The notes: generated by a model not told the origin, from the sequence alone. Numbered from the stretch's first letter, positions 1-9,281 are shown. The stretch: 64,000 bases of DNA from Lutibacter sp. (GCA_002733665.1 NVWM01000003.1:1-64000); one strand, 5' to 3'. Translations and numbers: made by a program.

Positions 1-10
1 CTATAAATCA

Positions 11-46
11 AAAAACCTGAACAATAGTACTATTGTTCAGGTTTAA
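11..46 (-). terminator. Intrinsic terminator of the exbB/exbD operon
   Basis: A perfect 32-nt palindrome (13-44, arm AAACCTGAACAATAGT) lies 60 bases past the last exbD stop codon. Read on the minus strand it is followed by a run of T, the form of a Rho-independent terminator. Confidence 0.85.
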
Positions 47-106
47 ATTATTATTTTTAATCCTTTAATAATCTGTATCGATTATTTAGGACGAGACAGA
101 TATAAT

Positions 107-568
107 TTATTTACTTGCTCCCTGTCGTGTAGCGTAGGTAACTTTTAAGGCATTGATTTCTCTTAATTCAGCCTCTATATCATTAATAGTACCAACTGTA
201 CTTTTCTCATCAGATTTTATCAACGTAGTCATTGCACTTTGCTCATCTGAAGCAACACCTTCACGTTGGGTATAAATAAAGTTACGAACTTCTTTTACAC
301 TTGCAATCTTATCGTTTAATTGAATTTTATCACCTTCTCCATGTGTTTTAGAATCAGTTGCTGGACCAACATAAATAGTACTAATCAAACGTTTTTCAGA
401 CAGTTTTTTAATTTCTACTGCTGTTGGTAGTTTTTGACTCACTAAAGGTGAAACTTCTCTCATAGTTGTAGCAACCATAAAAAAGAATAACAACATAAAT
501 ACAATATCTGGTAAAGAGGCCGTATTAATTGGTGGTAACCCTTTTTTCTTCTTTTTAAATTTAGACAT
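107..568 (-). CDS. exbD: ExbD/TolR-family biopolymer transport protein (second copy)
   Basis: This 153-residue inner-membrane protein should be part of a proton-driven ExbB-ExbD motor that energises TonB-dependent receptors or a similar envelope machine. A lysine-rich cytoplasmic N-terminus (residues 4-9) precedes one membrane segment (about 18-37). That segment carries the conserved aspartate, Asp21 in SLPDIVF, which takes part in proton translocation in the family. The rest is periplasmic. It is the last gene of a four-gene minus-strand operon, 16 bases after the other exbD. Two different ExbD proteins next to one ExbB are common in Bacteroidota and may form a hetero-oligomeric unit; that is inference. 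Confidence 0.9.
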   Translation of the reverse strand: MSKFKKKKKGLPPINTASLPDIVFMLLFFFMVATTMREVSPLVSQKLPTAVEIKKLSEKRLISTIYVGPATDSKTHGEGDKIQLNDKIASVKEVRNFIYTQREGVASDEQSAMTTLIKSDEKSTVGTINDIEAELREINALKVTYATRQGASK

Positions 569-584
569 TTTTTATGTTTTAAAA

Positions 585-1229
585 TTACTTATTCTCTGAT
601 TTTGCAATAATTTCAGGATACATCACTTTGATTTTCTTGATATTATCTTTCAATTTCTGACTTGGATTCGCTTTGTTATTTGCGTCTTCCTTAACCATTG
701 CAGCGTAGGTTTTTCCAAACTCTTTCATTGCCAATCTATTTCTTAGAAAAGCATAAGCCATTCCTAACTCGTCCTGAACTGCAATAAATGTACCCATTTC
801 TGTACTTCTATCTGTCTTTATAGAAATAACTGCTTTATTAGGATGATCTGATGATTCAGGATCTTTATCACCTTCACACCAAGAACATTCTGTTCCAACA
901 GAACCTAATGGTTCTCCAAACAATTCAATAGGATTTCCTATTTTACCTCCATTATCAATAAATGCGATTGCCAACTCTTTTATTTCGTTAACCTCTCTAT
1001 ACTCATTCTCTACAAGTATATTGTTGTCTTTATTAATCAATATTTCGAAAACATTACGCTCTTTAACAATTGGTGGTGGCGGTGCATCTATTGGTTGTTT
1101 TTCTGGTAATCTTCTAGAGATACCAGCATCAACATCCATCGTAGTCGTTACTAAGAAAAATATCAATAGTAAGAATGCGATATCTGCCATAGATCCTGCA
1201 TTAATTTCTGGTGTTTCTCTTCTTGCCAT
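585..1229 (-). CDS. exbD: ExbD/TolR-family biopolymer transport protein (first copy)
   Basis: This 214-residue ExbD paralogue has a single membrane segment at about residues 15-33 with the conserved Asp16 (SMADIAFLL). A proline-rich stretch follows (47-53), then a periplasmic domain longer than in the neighbouring copy. An unusual CxxC pair (Cys115 and Cys118, GTECSWCEGD) lies in a Gly/Glu-rich loop and could form a disulphide or bind metal; that role is speculative. It lies between the four-helix membrane protein (15-base gap) and the second exbD, so one ExbB probably works with two different ExbD partners. Confidence 0.9.
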   Translation of the reverse strand: MARRETPEINAGSMADIAFLLLIFFLVTTTMDVDAGISRRLPEKQPIDAPPPPIVKERNVFEILINKDNNILVENEYREVNEIKELAIAFIDNGGKIGNPIELFGEPLGSVGTECSWCEGDKDPESSDHPNKAVISIKTDRSTEMGTFIAVQDELGMAYAFLRNRLAMKEFGKTYAAMVKEDANNKANPSQKLKDNIKKIKVMYPEIIAKSENK

Positions 1230-1244
1230 AATTAATCTTTGTTT

Positions 1245-1703
1245 TTATTTAGAAAACATTCCTTTTAAACCTCCCCAAGCAATAGTTGCTAAAGCAATTG
1301 CACCTAATATATAGGTGTAATTTATCATTGCCCCAACTCTCTTTGGTATTATACCTGCTGCACCAGCATTATCTTTTAGCGCTTGTCCGTAAGTGTTCGT
1401 TACTTCTGCATCATTCGCCAGAGCGTATGCTAAAACAAACAATCCTCCTAAAACAACCAAACTAATAAGAGCCTGTTTTAGAGCTCCTGGAGTTGTAAAA
1501 AGTCCTCTTATTGAAAATAGTACCGTAATTATTATTGTTAATATCACAAGTGCTATTGAAAATGTAATTAATGGATGTGTAGCATCTGAAATACCAACAA
1601 CATCATCTTTTGATTTCATTGCTACCATTATAAATAGAGCAATACCAATCAATGCAATTGCAGCTACAACAATCTTAACTATGTTATATAATTTGCTATT
1701 CAT
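1245..1703 (-). CDS. Four-helix membrane protein of the exbB-exbD operon
   Basis: This 152-residue protein has four predicted membrane segments at about 8-27, 42-66, 79-96 and 127-147 and no recognised catalytic motif. It sits between exbB and the two exbD genes with gaps of 9 and 15 bases, so it is certainly co-transcribed. A small hydrophobic protein at this position is a frequent feature of flavobacterial exbB-exbD operons. It may be an accessory subunit of the motor, but its function is unknown to me. Confidence 0.75.
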   Translation of the reverse strand: MNSKLYNIVKIVVAAIALIGIALFIMVAMKSKDDVVGISDATHPLITFSIALVILTIIITVLFSIRGLFTTPGALKQALISLVVLGGLFVLAYALANDAEVTNTYGQALKDNAGAAGIIPKRVGAMINYTYILGAIALATIAWGGLKGMFSK

Positions 1704-1712
1704 GATTTTATT

Positions 1713-2444
1713 TTATTTGTTATGCTTAACTAATAAGTCTACTAAAGAAATAGATGCATCTTCCATATTATTTACAATACTATCAACTTTTGCAATGATG
1801 TAATTATAAAATATTTGTAAGATTATTGCAACAATCAGACCAAATACTGTTGTTAATAATGCAATCTTAATACCACCTGCAACAGTTGCTGGAGACATTT
1901 CATTAGATACAGCAATATCATCAAAGGCTTTAATCATACCAATTACAGTTCCCATGAACCCAAGCATTGGAGCAAGTGCTATAAATAAAGATAACCATGA
2001 GATATTCTTTTCTAATAATCCCATTTGTACTCCACCATAACCTACTACAGCTTTTTCAACGGATTCAATCCCTTCATCTGATCGGCTTAAACCTTGATAA
2101 AAAATAGATGCAACAGGTCCTTTTGTATCTCTACAAACTTCTTTTGCTGCTTCTACACCACCTGAAGCTAAAGCGTCTTCAACACTACCTACTAATTTTT
2201 TAGTATTTGTAGATGCCATATTAAGGTAAATGATTCTTTCAATTGCTATTGCTAACCCTAATATTAAGGTAATCAATACAATCCCCATAAAACCAGCACC
2301 TCCTTCAATAAAACGCTGCTTTAATTCTTGATGAAAACTTTTGTCAACTTCTTCTGTTTGTGCAGCATCTTGTGCGTACGTACTTTGCGTAGTTCCTAAA
2401 AACAATAATCCAGTGATTGCTAGGATAGTAAATAATTTTTTCAT
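1713..2444 (-). CDS. exbB: MotA/TolQ/ExbB proton channel family protein
   Basis: This 243-residue protein is the channel subunit of the ExbB-ExbD complex. It begins with a signal-peptide-like segment (1-24, ending STYAQ). Three membrane segments of the MotA/TolQ/ExbB fold follow at about 53-72, 147-170 and 189-215; the last two form the proton-channel domain (LGFMGTVIGMIKAF). It is the first gene of the operon. tRNA-Ser lies upstream and asparaginase further upstream on the same strand. The N-terminal extension is typical of Bacteroidota ExbB proteins. Confidence 0.9.
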   Translation of the reverse strand: MKKLFTILAITGLLFLGTTQSTYAQDAAQTEEVDKSFHQELKQRFIEGGAGFMGIVLITLILGLAIAIERIIYLNMASTNTKKLVGSVEDALASGGVEAAKEVCRDTKGPVASIFYQGLSRSDEGIESVEKAVVGYGGVQMGLLEKNISWLSLFIALAPMLGFMGTVIGMIKAFDDIAVSNEMSPATVAGGIKIALLTTVFGLIVAIILQIFYNYIIAKVDSIVNNMEDASISLVDLLVKHNK

Positions 2445-2517
2445 TGTGTAATAGTTAATTTAATTATTAGTTTACGGGTTAAATATATAACTTTTTTTGC
2501 AAAAAAAAAGATTTCGG

Positions 2518-2604
2518 CGGAGAGAAAGGGATTCGAACCCTTGATACAGTTTCCTATATACACGCTTTCCAAGCGTGCGCCTTCGACCACTCGGCCACCT
2601 CTCC
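2518..2604 (-). tRNA. tRNA-Ser (anticodon GGA)
   Basis: The minus strand folds as an 87-nt type II tRNA. The acceptor GGAGAGG pairs with TCTCTCC. The anticodon arm is CACGC-TTGGAAA-GCGTG with anticodon GGA, there is a long serine-type variable arm, and the T arm is AAGGG-TTCGAAT-CCCTT. The discriminator is G. CCA is not encoded. Confidence 0.97.
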
Positions 2605-2782
2605 TGTCTTTTTGCGAACGACAAGTAACAAAAAAATGTTGGTTCTCAAAAATTTATTTATAAAATTTATAAAAAATGAATTGTTTCTTATAAATATATT
2701 TTAATAACCTATTTATTATCAATTTTTTAACAATCACATTAATCTAAAAATTATCCCTAATCCTCTTTTGAAATAAACACTT

Positions 2783-3814
2783 TTAAACAGCCATTTCTCC
2801 TCTTAATGGCGTTTCAAAAACAGATTTGAATTCTGATGTTGGAATATTCTCACCTAATAAGTACATCAATTTAGCCAAAGCTGCTTCAGATGTTAAATCT
2901 TTTCCATTTATCAATCCTATTTTTTGGAGCTGCACACTTGTTTCATACTGACCTAAAATAACACTTCCACCAACACATTGAGTAACGTCAATAATTTTAA
3001 TCCCGTTTTTTAATGCTTTTTTTAATAAATCTACAAACCATTTATCTGATGGTGCATTTCCAGAACCGTAAGTCTCAAGAACGACTCCTTTTAATCCATC
3101 AATCTCTAAAATACTTTTTATCACATTTTCTGTAATCCCAGGAAATAACTTTAATAGAACAATATTTTCTTCTAATTTTTTTCTGATTTTTATTTTCTTC
3201 GACCTTCTTGGTAGATAAATAAATGATTCGTTAAATTTTAAATGAACACCACTTTCACATAACGGCGGATAATTTGGTGATGCAAATGCTTCAAAATGCT
3301 CAGAGTTAATCTTAGTAGTCCTATTGGCTCTATAAAGTTTGTATTCAAAATACAAACATACTTCAGATATAATTGATTTTCCATTCTTTTGCGAAGCGGC
3401 AATTTCTATGGATGTTATTAAGTTTTCTTTTGCATCTGTTCGTAAATCACCAATTGGCAATTGAGATCCAGTAAAAATAACTGGTTTTGATAGATTTTCA
3501 AACATAAAGCTAATTGCAGAAGCCGTATATGACATCGTATCAGAGCCATGTAACACAACAAAACCGTCAAACTTCTCATAATTATTTTCAATGATTTCGG
3601 TAATTATTATCCAATACTTAGGATTCATATTTGATGAATCTATCGGCTCATCAAAAGAAGCACTATCTATTGTACAGTTTAGATGTTTTAATTCAGGAAT
3701 ATGTTTTAGCAACTTGTCAAAATTAAATGCTTTTAACGCTCCTGATTCAAAATCTTTAATCATACCGATAGTTCCACCTGTATAAATCAATAATATATGA
3801 GGAATTTTTGCCAT
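2783..3814 (-). CDS. ansA: Type I-like L-asparaginase
   Basis: This enzyme hydrolyses L-asparagine to aspartate and ammonia. The 343-residue sequence has no signal peptide, which suggests the cytoplasmic AnsA type. Both signature regions are present: YTGGTIG (11-17) with the nucleophilic threonine, and HGSDTM (89-94) with the Thr-Asp pair of the second active-site motif. Length is normal. Downstream on the same strand are tRNA-Ser and the exbB operon, but a gap of about 180 bases to the tRNA suggests separate transcription. Confidence 0.92.
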   Translation of the reverse strand: MAKIPHILLIYTGGTIGMIKDFESGALKAFNFDKLLKHIPELKHLNCTIDSASFDEPIDSSNMNPKYWIIITEIIENNYEKFDGFVVLHGSDTMSYTASAISFMFENLSKPVIFTGSQLPIGDLRTDAKENLITSIEIAASQKNGKSIISEVCLYFEYKLYRANRTTKINSEHFEAFASPNYPPLCESGVHLKFNESFIYLPRRSKKIKIRKKLEENIVLLKLFPGITENVIKSILEIDGLKGVVLETYGSGNAPSDKWFVDLLKKALKNGIKIIDVTQCVGGSVILGQYETSVQLQKIGLINGKDLTSEAALAKLMYLLGENIPTSEFKSVFETPLRGEMAV

Positions 3815-3908
3815 TCTGTCTTAAATTTATTTTTGGAATAATTAATGCTATAAAACTAATCATAAAAAGAAAACTATTTTTAATTAACTTTACAAAAAAT
3901 AAAAAATT

Positions 3909-4583
3909 ATGATGTTTGGATATATAATATTTGGTTTAATTGCATTATTTGGTTGGCTTACCCAATCAAGATTAAAAAGCAAATTCAAGAAATACTCAAA
4001 ATTAACCTTACAAAACGGCATGTCTGGAAAGGAAATTGCCGAACAAATGCTACAAGACAACGGAATTTACGACGTACAAGTCATTTCAACTCCTGGAAGA
4101 TTAACAGACCACTACAACCCAAAAGATAAAACAGTAAACTTAAGCGAGGCTGTTTATAACCAACGAAATGCTGCGGCTGCGGCTGTTGCAGCGCACGAAG
4201 TTGGACATGCAGTACAACATGCAACATCCTATTCTTGGTTGCAATTTAGATCAAGCATGGTGCCTATGGTTAGCATTGCAAGTAAATTATCTATGTGGAT
4301 TATTATGGCAGGTTTATTCATTCAATCATTTCCAGTTTTACTTCCTGTAGGAATTGTATTATTTGCTGCGACTGTATTTTTTAGTTTTGTAACATTACCT
4401 GTTGAATACGATGCTAGTAATCGTGCATTGGCTTGGCTTGACAATAAGAATATGCTAACAGATGAAGAGCAGGCTGGAGCAAAAGATGCATTAAAATGGG
4501 CAGCAAGAACGTATGTAGTTGCTGCAATTGGTGCTTTGGCAACCTTACTTTATTATGTGATGATATATATGGGAAGGGATTAA
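3909..4583 (+). CDS. Membrane zinc metallopeptidase (YugP-like)
   Basis: This 224-residue membrane protein has an N-terminal anchor (about 2-18) and a cytoplasmic part containing the zinc-binding motif HEVGH (96-100). A helix pair follows at about 120-165, with a last segment at about 203-220. The layout matches the putative neutral zinc metallopeptidase family typified by Bacillus YugP, which is widespread but poorly characterised. The acidic third-ligand region is probably around EYDASNRAL (167-175). Met1 and Met2 are adjacent and either could be the start. Confidence 0.85.
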   Translation: MMFGYIIFGLIALFGWLTQSRLKSKFKKYSKLTLQNGMSGKEIAEQMLQDNGIYDVQVISTPGRLTDHYNPKDKTVNLSEAVYNQRNAAAAAVAAHEVGHAVQHATSYSWLQFRSSMVPMVSIASKLSMWIIMAGLFIQSFPVLLPVGIVLFAATVFFSFVTLPVEYDASNRALAWLDNKNMLTDEEQAGAKDALKWAARTYVVAAIGALATLLYYVMIYMGRD

Positions 4584-4654
4584 TTTTCTTTTGTTATTCC
4601 TGTACAAGTTAGGTAATTCGAGGACAGTTTTGATTAAACTTCAACTTTGTATGG

Positions 4655-4677
4655 ATTCCTGCCTTCGCAGGAATGAC
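4655..4677. repeat. Short dispersed palindromic repeat
   Basis: The hairpin ATTCCTGC-CTTC-GCAGGAAT followed by GAC lies between convergent genes. The same CTGCCTTCGCAGGAATGAC string recurs at about 56,756. It may also help end transcription of the zinc-peptidase gene. Confidence 0.7.
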
Positions 4678-4690
4678 AAAACTATACAGA

Positions 4691-5155
4691 CTACAAACTT
4701 ATCTGCCTATCAATCTGTTGATCTAAAGATATAAAGGTTTCTGTACGCGCAACACCTTTTATTGATTGAATTTCTTTATTAAGCAAATTCATCAAATGTT
4801 CATTATCACGACATAATATTTTGATGAAAATAGCATAATTTCCTGTTGTGTAATGACTCTCTATAACTTCTGGAATTTCTTTTAGTCGATTAATTGCTGC
4901 TGAATATTTACTCGCAGCGTCTAAAAACACCCCTACAAAAGCCAATGTTTTATAACCTAATACTTTTGGATTTAAAACAAATTTTGAGCCTGTAATTAAT
5001 CCTGAAGCTTCTAATTTTCGTAATCGCTGGTGAATTGCTGCTCCTGAAATACCAACCTCACGTGCAATACTTAAAATCGGTGTACGAGCATCAGCAATTA
5101 AATTTTTTAAAATTATTTTGTCAATTCCGTCAATATGTAAGTCTTTTTTCTTCAT
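4691..5155 (-). CDS. Lrp/AsnC-family transcriptional regulator
   Basis: This is a feast/famine regulator of 154 residues from the chosen ATG. The N-terminal winged helix-turn-helix covers about residues 10-60 (DARTPILSIAREVGISGAAI), and the C-terminal RAM ligand-binding and oligomerisation domain covers about 65-150. An in-frame TTG at 5176 would add seven residues, but it lies inside a TAtaTTTG promoter box, so the ATG at 5155 is preferred. It is transcribed away from the terminator of the acc genes. Ligand and targets cannot be read from the sequence. Confidence 0.9.
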   Translation of the reverse strand: MKKKDLHIDGIDKIILKNLIADARTPILSIAREVGISGAAIHQRLRKLEASGLITGSKFVLNPKVLGYKTLAFVGVFLDAASKYSAAINRLKEIPEVIESHYTTGNYAIFIKILCRDNEHLMNLLNKEIQSIKGVARTETFISLDQQIDRQISL

Positions 5156-5173
5156 CTGTTTTAAATCTGAAAT

Positions 5174-5181
5174 CAAATATA
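5174..5181 (-). promoter_or_regulatory. -7 promoter box for the Lrp-family gene
   Basis: TATATTTG matches the Bacteroidota -7 consensus TAnnTTTG and lies 18 bases upstream of the ATG. It begins just after the terminator of the accBC genes. Confidence 0.6.
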
Positions 5182-5214
5182 AAAAATAAAGGATACAATT
5201 TCTTGTATCCTTTG
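5182..5214 (-). terminator. Terminator after accC
   Basis: The stem AAAGGATACAA / TTGTATCCTTT (5188-5213) has a 4-nt loop and is followed on the minus strand by TATTTTTTA. It lies 26 bases after the accC stop codon. Confidence 0.8.
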
Positions 5215-5239
5215 TTTATTTGTTATAAAATGAAATCTT

Positions 5240-6589
5240 TTATTCTTCAATTGGTTTCATTACAAAATCTTCCATAAATTTTGTTGTATAATTTCCTGCA
5301 ACATAATCTGGATGATCCATCAACTGACGGTGAAAAGGAATCGTTGTTTTGATACCTTCAATAATAAATTCATCTAAAGCACGCTTCATTTTATTAATTG
5401 CTTCTTCACGAGTTTGTGCAGTTGTAATCAATTTTGCAATCATCGAATCGTAATTCGGCGGAATGCTATAACCTGCATATACGTGTGTGTCTAAACGAAC
5501 TCCGTGACCTCCTGGAGCATGAAGAACTTCAATTTTTCCTGGTGAAGGACGAAAATCATTATAAGGGTCTTCTGCATTAATTCTACACTCTATTGAATGT
5601 AAATTAGGAAAATAATTTTTTCCTGAAATTGGCACTCCTGCCGCAACTAATATTTGCTCACGAATCAAATCAAAATCAATTACTTGTTCTGTAATAGGAT
5701 GCTCAACTTGAATACGTGTATTCATTTCCATAAAATAAAAATTACGCTTATTATCTACCAAAAACTCTACCGTTCCCGCCCCTTCATAAGAGATGTATTC
5801 TGCTGCTTTTACAGCCGCATCACCCATTTTTTTACGAAGTGCCTTGGTCATAAATGGCGAAGGAACTTCTTCTGTTAATTTTTGATGACGGCGTTGAATC
5901 GAACAATCTCTTTCTGATAAATGACAAGCTTTACCATAAGAATCACCAACAACTTGAATTTCAATATGTCTCGGTTCTTCGATTAACTTTTCCATATACA
6001 TGGTATCGTTATCAAAAAATGCTTTTGCTTCTTGGCGTGCATCATCCCATCCTTTTCTTAAATCTTCTTTTTTCCAAACAGCGCGCATCCCTTTACCTCC
6101 TCCTCCTGCAGTTGCTTTCAACATCACAGGATAACCCATTTCATCTGCTAACTTTTCTGTTTCTTCGAATGTTTCTAAGATTCCGTCAGAACCTGGAACA
6201 CAAGGCACTCCTGCTTCTTCCATTGTTGCTCTGGCAGATGCTTTATCTCCCATTCTATTAATCATTTCAGGAGTCGCTCCAATAAACTTAATACCATGCT
6301 CTTCACAGATTTTTGAAAATTTAGCATTTTCTGCTAAAAAACCATATCCTGGATGAATGGCATCTGCATTGGTAATTTCTGCAGCAGCCATTATATTTGG
6401 AATCTTCAAATAAGACTCACTACTTGCTGGAGGCCCAATACATACAGCTTCGTCAGCAAATTTTACGTGTAAACTATCAGCATCAGCAGTTGAATATACA
6501 GCAACGGTTTTTACATCCATTTCTTTACATGTTCTGATGATTCGCAGTGCGATTTCTCCTCTATTTGCTATTAATATTTTTTTAAACAT
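5240..6589 (-). CDS. accC: Acetyl-CoA carboxylase, biotin carboxylase subunit
   Basis: This enzyme carboxylates biotin on AccB using ATP and bicarbonate, the first half-reaction of malonyl-CoA synthesis. At 449 residues it has the usual length. The N-terminal biotin carboxylase domain ([11 protein letters not shown], 7-17) is followed by the ATP-grasp domain with glycine loop AGGGGKGMR (161-169) and the active-site segment [12 protein letters not shown] (287-298). The C-terminal domain runs from about residue 335. It lies downstream of accB on the same strand with an 82-base gap. Confidence 0.96.
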   Translation of the reverse strand: MFKKILIANRGEIALRIIRTCKEMDVKTVAVYSTADADSLHVKFADEAVCIGPPASSESYLKIPNIMAAAEITNADAIHPGYGFLAENAKFSKICEEHGIKFIGATPEMINRMGDKASARATMEEAGVPCVPGSDGILETFEETEKLADEMGYPVMLKATAGGGGKGMRAVWKKEDLRKGWDDARQEAKAFFDNDTMYMEKLIEEPRHIEIQVVGDSYGKACHLSERDCSIQRRHQKLTEEVPSPFMTKALRKKMGDAAVKAAEYISYEGAGTVEFLVDNKRNFYFMEMNTRIQVEHPITEQVIDFDLIREQILVAAGVPISGKNYFPNLHSIECRINAEDPYNDFRPSPGKIEVLHAPGGHGVRLDTHVYAGYSIPPNYDSMIAKLITTAQTREEAINKMKRALDEFIIEGIKTTIPFHRQLMDHPDYVAGNYTTKFMEDFVMKPIEE

Positions 6590-6671
6590 AAATTCTTCAA
6601 TTTTTCAATATTCAAAAAACAAATTCCAATTAAATTTATTGGATTTTGAGAATTAAAATTGGGATTTTACA

Positions 6672-7151
6672 TTAAGAAGGGTCAACTAAGAATAATGGTT
6701 GCCCAAATTCTACAGGAGAAGATTCATCTACCAATACTTTTACAATTTTACCAGAAACTTCTGATTCAATTTCGTTAAATAATTTCATCGCTTCGATGAT
6801 ACATACGATAGAATCTGGCTGAACTATATCTCCAACTTCTGCAAAATTTGGTTTGTCTGGAGATGGTTTTCTGTAAAAAGTCCCAATAATTGGTGATGTA
6901 ATAGTTATATACTTTGAATCTTCTTCTTTAGCTGTTTCAGATTCAACTGGCGCAGTTGCTACTGGTGCTACTGGTGCTGCTAAAACTGGTGCTGGAGTTC
7001 CTATAACTGGTGCTTGATGCACAATTGTAGTTTCAGGGTTTCCTTTTCCTGTTTTAATTGTAATTTTAAAATCTTCTACTTCAAGTTTTACTTCGTTTAC
7101 GCCAGATTTTGACACAAACTTTATCAGACTTTGAATTTCTTTTAAATCCAT
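6672..7151 (-). CDS. accB: Acetyl-CoA carboxylase, biotin carboxyl carrier protein
   Basis: AccB carries the covalently bound biotin that shuttles carboxylate between AccC and the carboxyltransferase. The 159-residue protein has an N-terminal helical part, a flexible Ala/Pro/Val linker (about 47-70) and a C-terminal biotinyl domain. The biotinylation site is EAMK, with Lys123 modified. A 48-base gap separates it from the upstream secreted-protein gene. Confidence 0.96.
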   Translation of the reverse strand: MDLKEIQSLIKFVSKSGVNEVKLEVEDFKITIKTGKGNPETTIVHQAPVIGTPAPVLAAPVAPVATAPVESETAKEEDSKYITITSPIIGTFYRKPSPDKPNFAEVGDIVQPDSIVCIIEAMKLFNEIESEVSGKIVKVLVDESSPVEFGQPLFLVDPS

Positions 7152-7199
7152 AAATAATATTTTTAAGTTTAGTTATTCTTTAATAAAGAGAAAGATATC

Positions 7200-7898
7200 T
7201 TATTTTAAGCGAGTGAGCAATTCTGAAATGATATCCTTGTACTTTCTCAAAATTCTATCCCAATCACTATATAATTCGTCTTTTTTAACACTTACTCCAG
7301 CATTTTCTGCTACTTCGCTTATCAATTTCACTTTATATTTTAAAGGTTCAGTACTTGATTGCCTAACAATAATTCTAGTTCTTATTGTTGATTGTTTAAA
7401 ACTTTTAAGTGTCCAAGAAGTACGTAAGTAACCAGTTTCCCTATCTGTAATTTCAATAACATCAAATGAATTAGTAACTATTTGGCTTAATAATTTCCAT
7501 GCTGCTTTTTCATCTTTCGAAGTTTCTATCTCTACATCGATATTTGCCATATCTGTACTTATAGATGAATTATACGCGTCATCTTTAGCAAGTTCAACAT
7601 AATATGTTTTTGGTGGTTTTGAAGCGCTTTTTTTGTTACAAAAAACAATTTTTTGTATTAAAAACCCAACTTTTTTAATTCTTACTGTTACGCAACTCTT
7701 ATTTAAAACAACAACTTCAACTTCTCCTGAACCCATTAGTTTACCATCAATAAATATTTCTGCATCTATTTCTGAACAGCTTAATTTGATTTTTTTCTTA
7801 CCCAATAGTGAACTTTCATTTAATAAAGTGTTTTCAGCATTTACTGAAGTAAAACTTATTGTTAATAAAAAAAAGAGAATTTTAATTGTGTTTTTCAT
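7200..7898 (-). CDS. Secreted protein of unknown function, PEGA-like N-terminus
   Basis: This 232-residue protein has a signal peptide (1-21, cut near VNAEN). A short beta-rich segment at about residues 36-80 (AEIFIDGKLMGSGEVEV) resembles PEGA-type surface repeats. The C-terminal half (about 125-232) is not recognised. It lies between fabH (39-base gap) and accB (48-base gap) on the same strand, an unexpected position inside a fatty-acid synthesis cluster. Any link to lipid synthesis is not supported by its sequence; it may be an insertion that shares the transcript. Confidence 0.7.
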   Translation of the reverse strand: MKNTIKILFFLLTISFTSVNAENTLLNESSLLGKKKIKLSCSEIDAEIFIDGKLMGSGEVEVVVLNKSCVTVRIKKVGFLIQKIVFCNKKSASKPPKTYYVELAKDDAYNSSISTDMANIDVEIETSKDEKAAWKLLSQIVTNSFDVIEITDRETGYLRTSWTLKSFKQSTIRTRIIVRQSSTEPLKYKVKLISEVAENAGVSVKKDELYSDWDRILRKYKDIISELLTRLK

Positions 7899-7937
7899 GT
7901 TTAATTTGGTTTTTATATTTAGTTGCTATTTAAGTTT

Positions 7938-8930
7938 TTAGTATGCCCATTTAAAATAGATAGCTCCCCAAGAAAAGCCTCCTCCAAATGCTGTAAAAAT
8001 AATTGTATCACCTTTTTTAAGTTGTGATTCATAATCGACTAATAATAATGGTAGAGTAGCTGAAGTTGTATTACCATAATTTTCAATATTGGTCATTACT
8101 TTAGATTCTTCTATTCCAACTCTATTGGATGTTGCATCAATAATTCTTTTGTTAGCTTGATGTGCTGCAAGCCATGTAACATTTTCTTTTGTAAGATTAT
8201 TTCTCTCTAAAATTTTCACACATACATCTGCCATATTAAAGACTGCGTTTTTAAACACAGTACGCCCTTCTTGATGCACAAAGCAGTCTTGATCACCAAA
8301 AACATCTCCTTTTTTAAACGGATTAGCAGAGCCTCCTTTTGCTACTTGTAAAAATTCTCTTCCGCTACCATCAGTTCGCAAATATTCATCTTGTAGACCA
8401 AGACCTTCAGTGTTTGGCTCAAATAAAACGGCTCCTGCTCCATCACCAAAAATGATACATGTAGCACGATTACTATAATCAATCATTGAAGAATTTTTAT
8501 CTGCTCCTATCAATAATACTTTTTTGTACCTTCCTGTTTCTATATAACTTGCAACGACTGACATTCCGAATAAAAAACTAGAACATGCCGAATCTAAGTC
8601 AAACGAAAATGCATTTGTTGCTCCAACATTTGAAGCTACAAAAGAAGCTGTTGAGGCTGCTTGCATATCTCTTGTTGCTGTAGCTACAATAATTAAATCT
8701 ATTTCTTTTGGATCTGTTTTTGACTTAGAAAGCAAATCTTCTACAGCTTTAGTAGCCATAAACGAAGTCCCTTTGCCTTCTTCTTTTAAAATTCTTCTTT
8801 CTTTTATTCCTGTTCTTGAAAGAATCCATTCATCATTGGTCTCAACCATTGTTTCAAGAATCTTGTTTGTCAACCTATATTCTGGGAGATATTTTCCAAC
8901 AGCTGTAATTGCCGCAGTAATTTTAGTCAT
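7938..8930 (-). CDS. fabH: Beta-ketoacyl-ACP synthase III
   Basis: FabH condenses an acyl-CoA primer with malonyl-ACP to start fatty-acid chains; in Bacteroidota branched primers are usual. The 330-residue protein has a complete catalytic triad: Cys116 (DSACSSFLF), His257 (AAHQANKR) and Asn287 (ENYGNTTS). A terminator lies between it and rpmF upstream, so it may have its own promoter in the 100-base gap. It is followed by the secreted-protein gene, accB and accC. Confidence 0.95.
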   Translation of the reverse strand: MTKITAAITAVGKYLPEYRLTNKILETMVETNDEWILSRTGIKERRILKEEGKGTSFMATKAVEDLLSKSKTDPKEIDLIIVATATRDMQAASTASFVASNVGATNAFSFDLDSACSSFLFGMSVVASYIETGRYKKVLLIGADKNSSMIDYSNRATCIIFGDGAGAVLFEPNTEGLGLQDEYLRTDGSGREFLQVAKGGSANPFKKGDVFGDQDCFVHQEGRTVFKNAVFNMADVCVKILERNNLTKENVTWLAAHQANKRIIDATSNRVGIEESKVMTNIENYGNTTSATLPLLLVDYESQLKKGDTIIFTAFGGGFSWGAIYFKWAY

Positions 8931-9031
8931 ATTAAAAAAATTTACTTTTAAAAGTGTGTCAAAGTAATGAAAAAAAAATCACAAAAAAGGCAAAAAATAT
9001 CGTTTTTAACTCATTTTTTGATTAAAAACAC

Positions 9032-9061
9032 AAAAAAACCCTCAAAATTGAGAGTTTTTTA
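9032..9061 (-). terminator. Terminator after rpmF
   Basis: An imperfect stem (AAAAAACTCTCAA / TTGAGGGTTTTTT on the minus strand, one mismatch) is followed by T. It lies 21 bases after the rpmF stop and separates rpmF from fabH. Confidence 0.65.
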
Positions 9062-9081
9062 TATTTTTATATTGTTTATTA

Positions 9082-9279
9082 TTATGCTTCTGCGGTTGCA
9101 GCTGCATCAATAATAATTTGACCTCTGTAATATAATTTACCTTCATGCCAATGTGCTCTATGGTATAAATGTGATTCTCCAGTTGTTGGATCTACAGCAA
9201 TTTGAGGAACAACGGCCTTGTAATGAGTTCTTCTTTTGTCTCTTCTTGTTTTCGAAATTTTTCTCTTAGGATGTGCCAT
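9082..9279 (-). CDS. rpmF: 50S ribosomal protein L32
   Basis: This 65-residue basic ribosomal protein starts with [17 protein letters not shown], the typical L32 N-terminus. The zinc-binding cysteines found in many L32 proteins are absent (sequence [18 protein letters not shown] instead), so it is a Cys-minus form. It begins 2 bases after the stop codon of the DUF177 gene, the conserved yceD-rpmF pair. Confidence 0.97.
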   Translation of the reverse strand: MAHPKRKISKTRRDKRRTHYKAVVPQIAVDPTTGESHLYHRAHWHEGKLYYRGQIIIDAAATAEA

Positions 9280-9281
9280 CT

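Noticed and set aside
1021-1803. Two plus-strand reading frames of 97 and 136 codons
   Set aside because: They lie opposite intact exbD, membrane-protein and exbB genes and have no family features.
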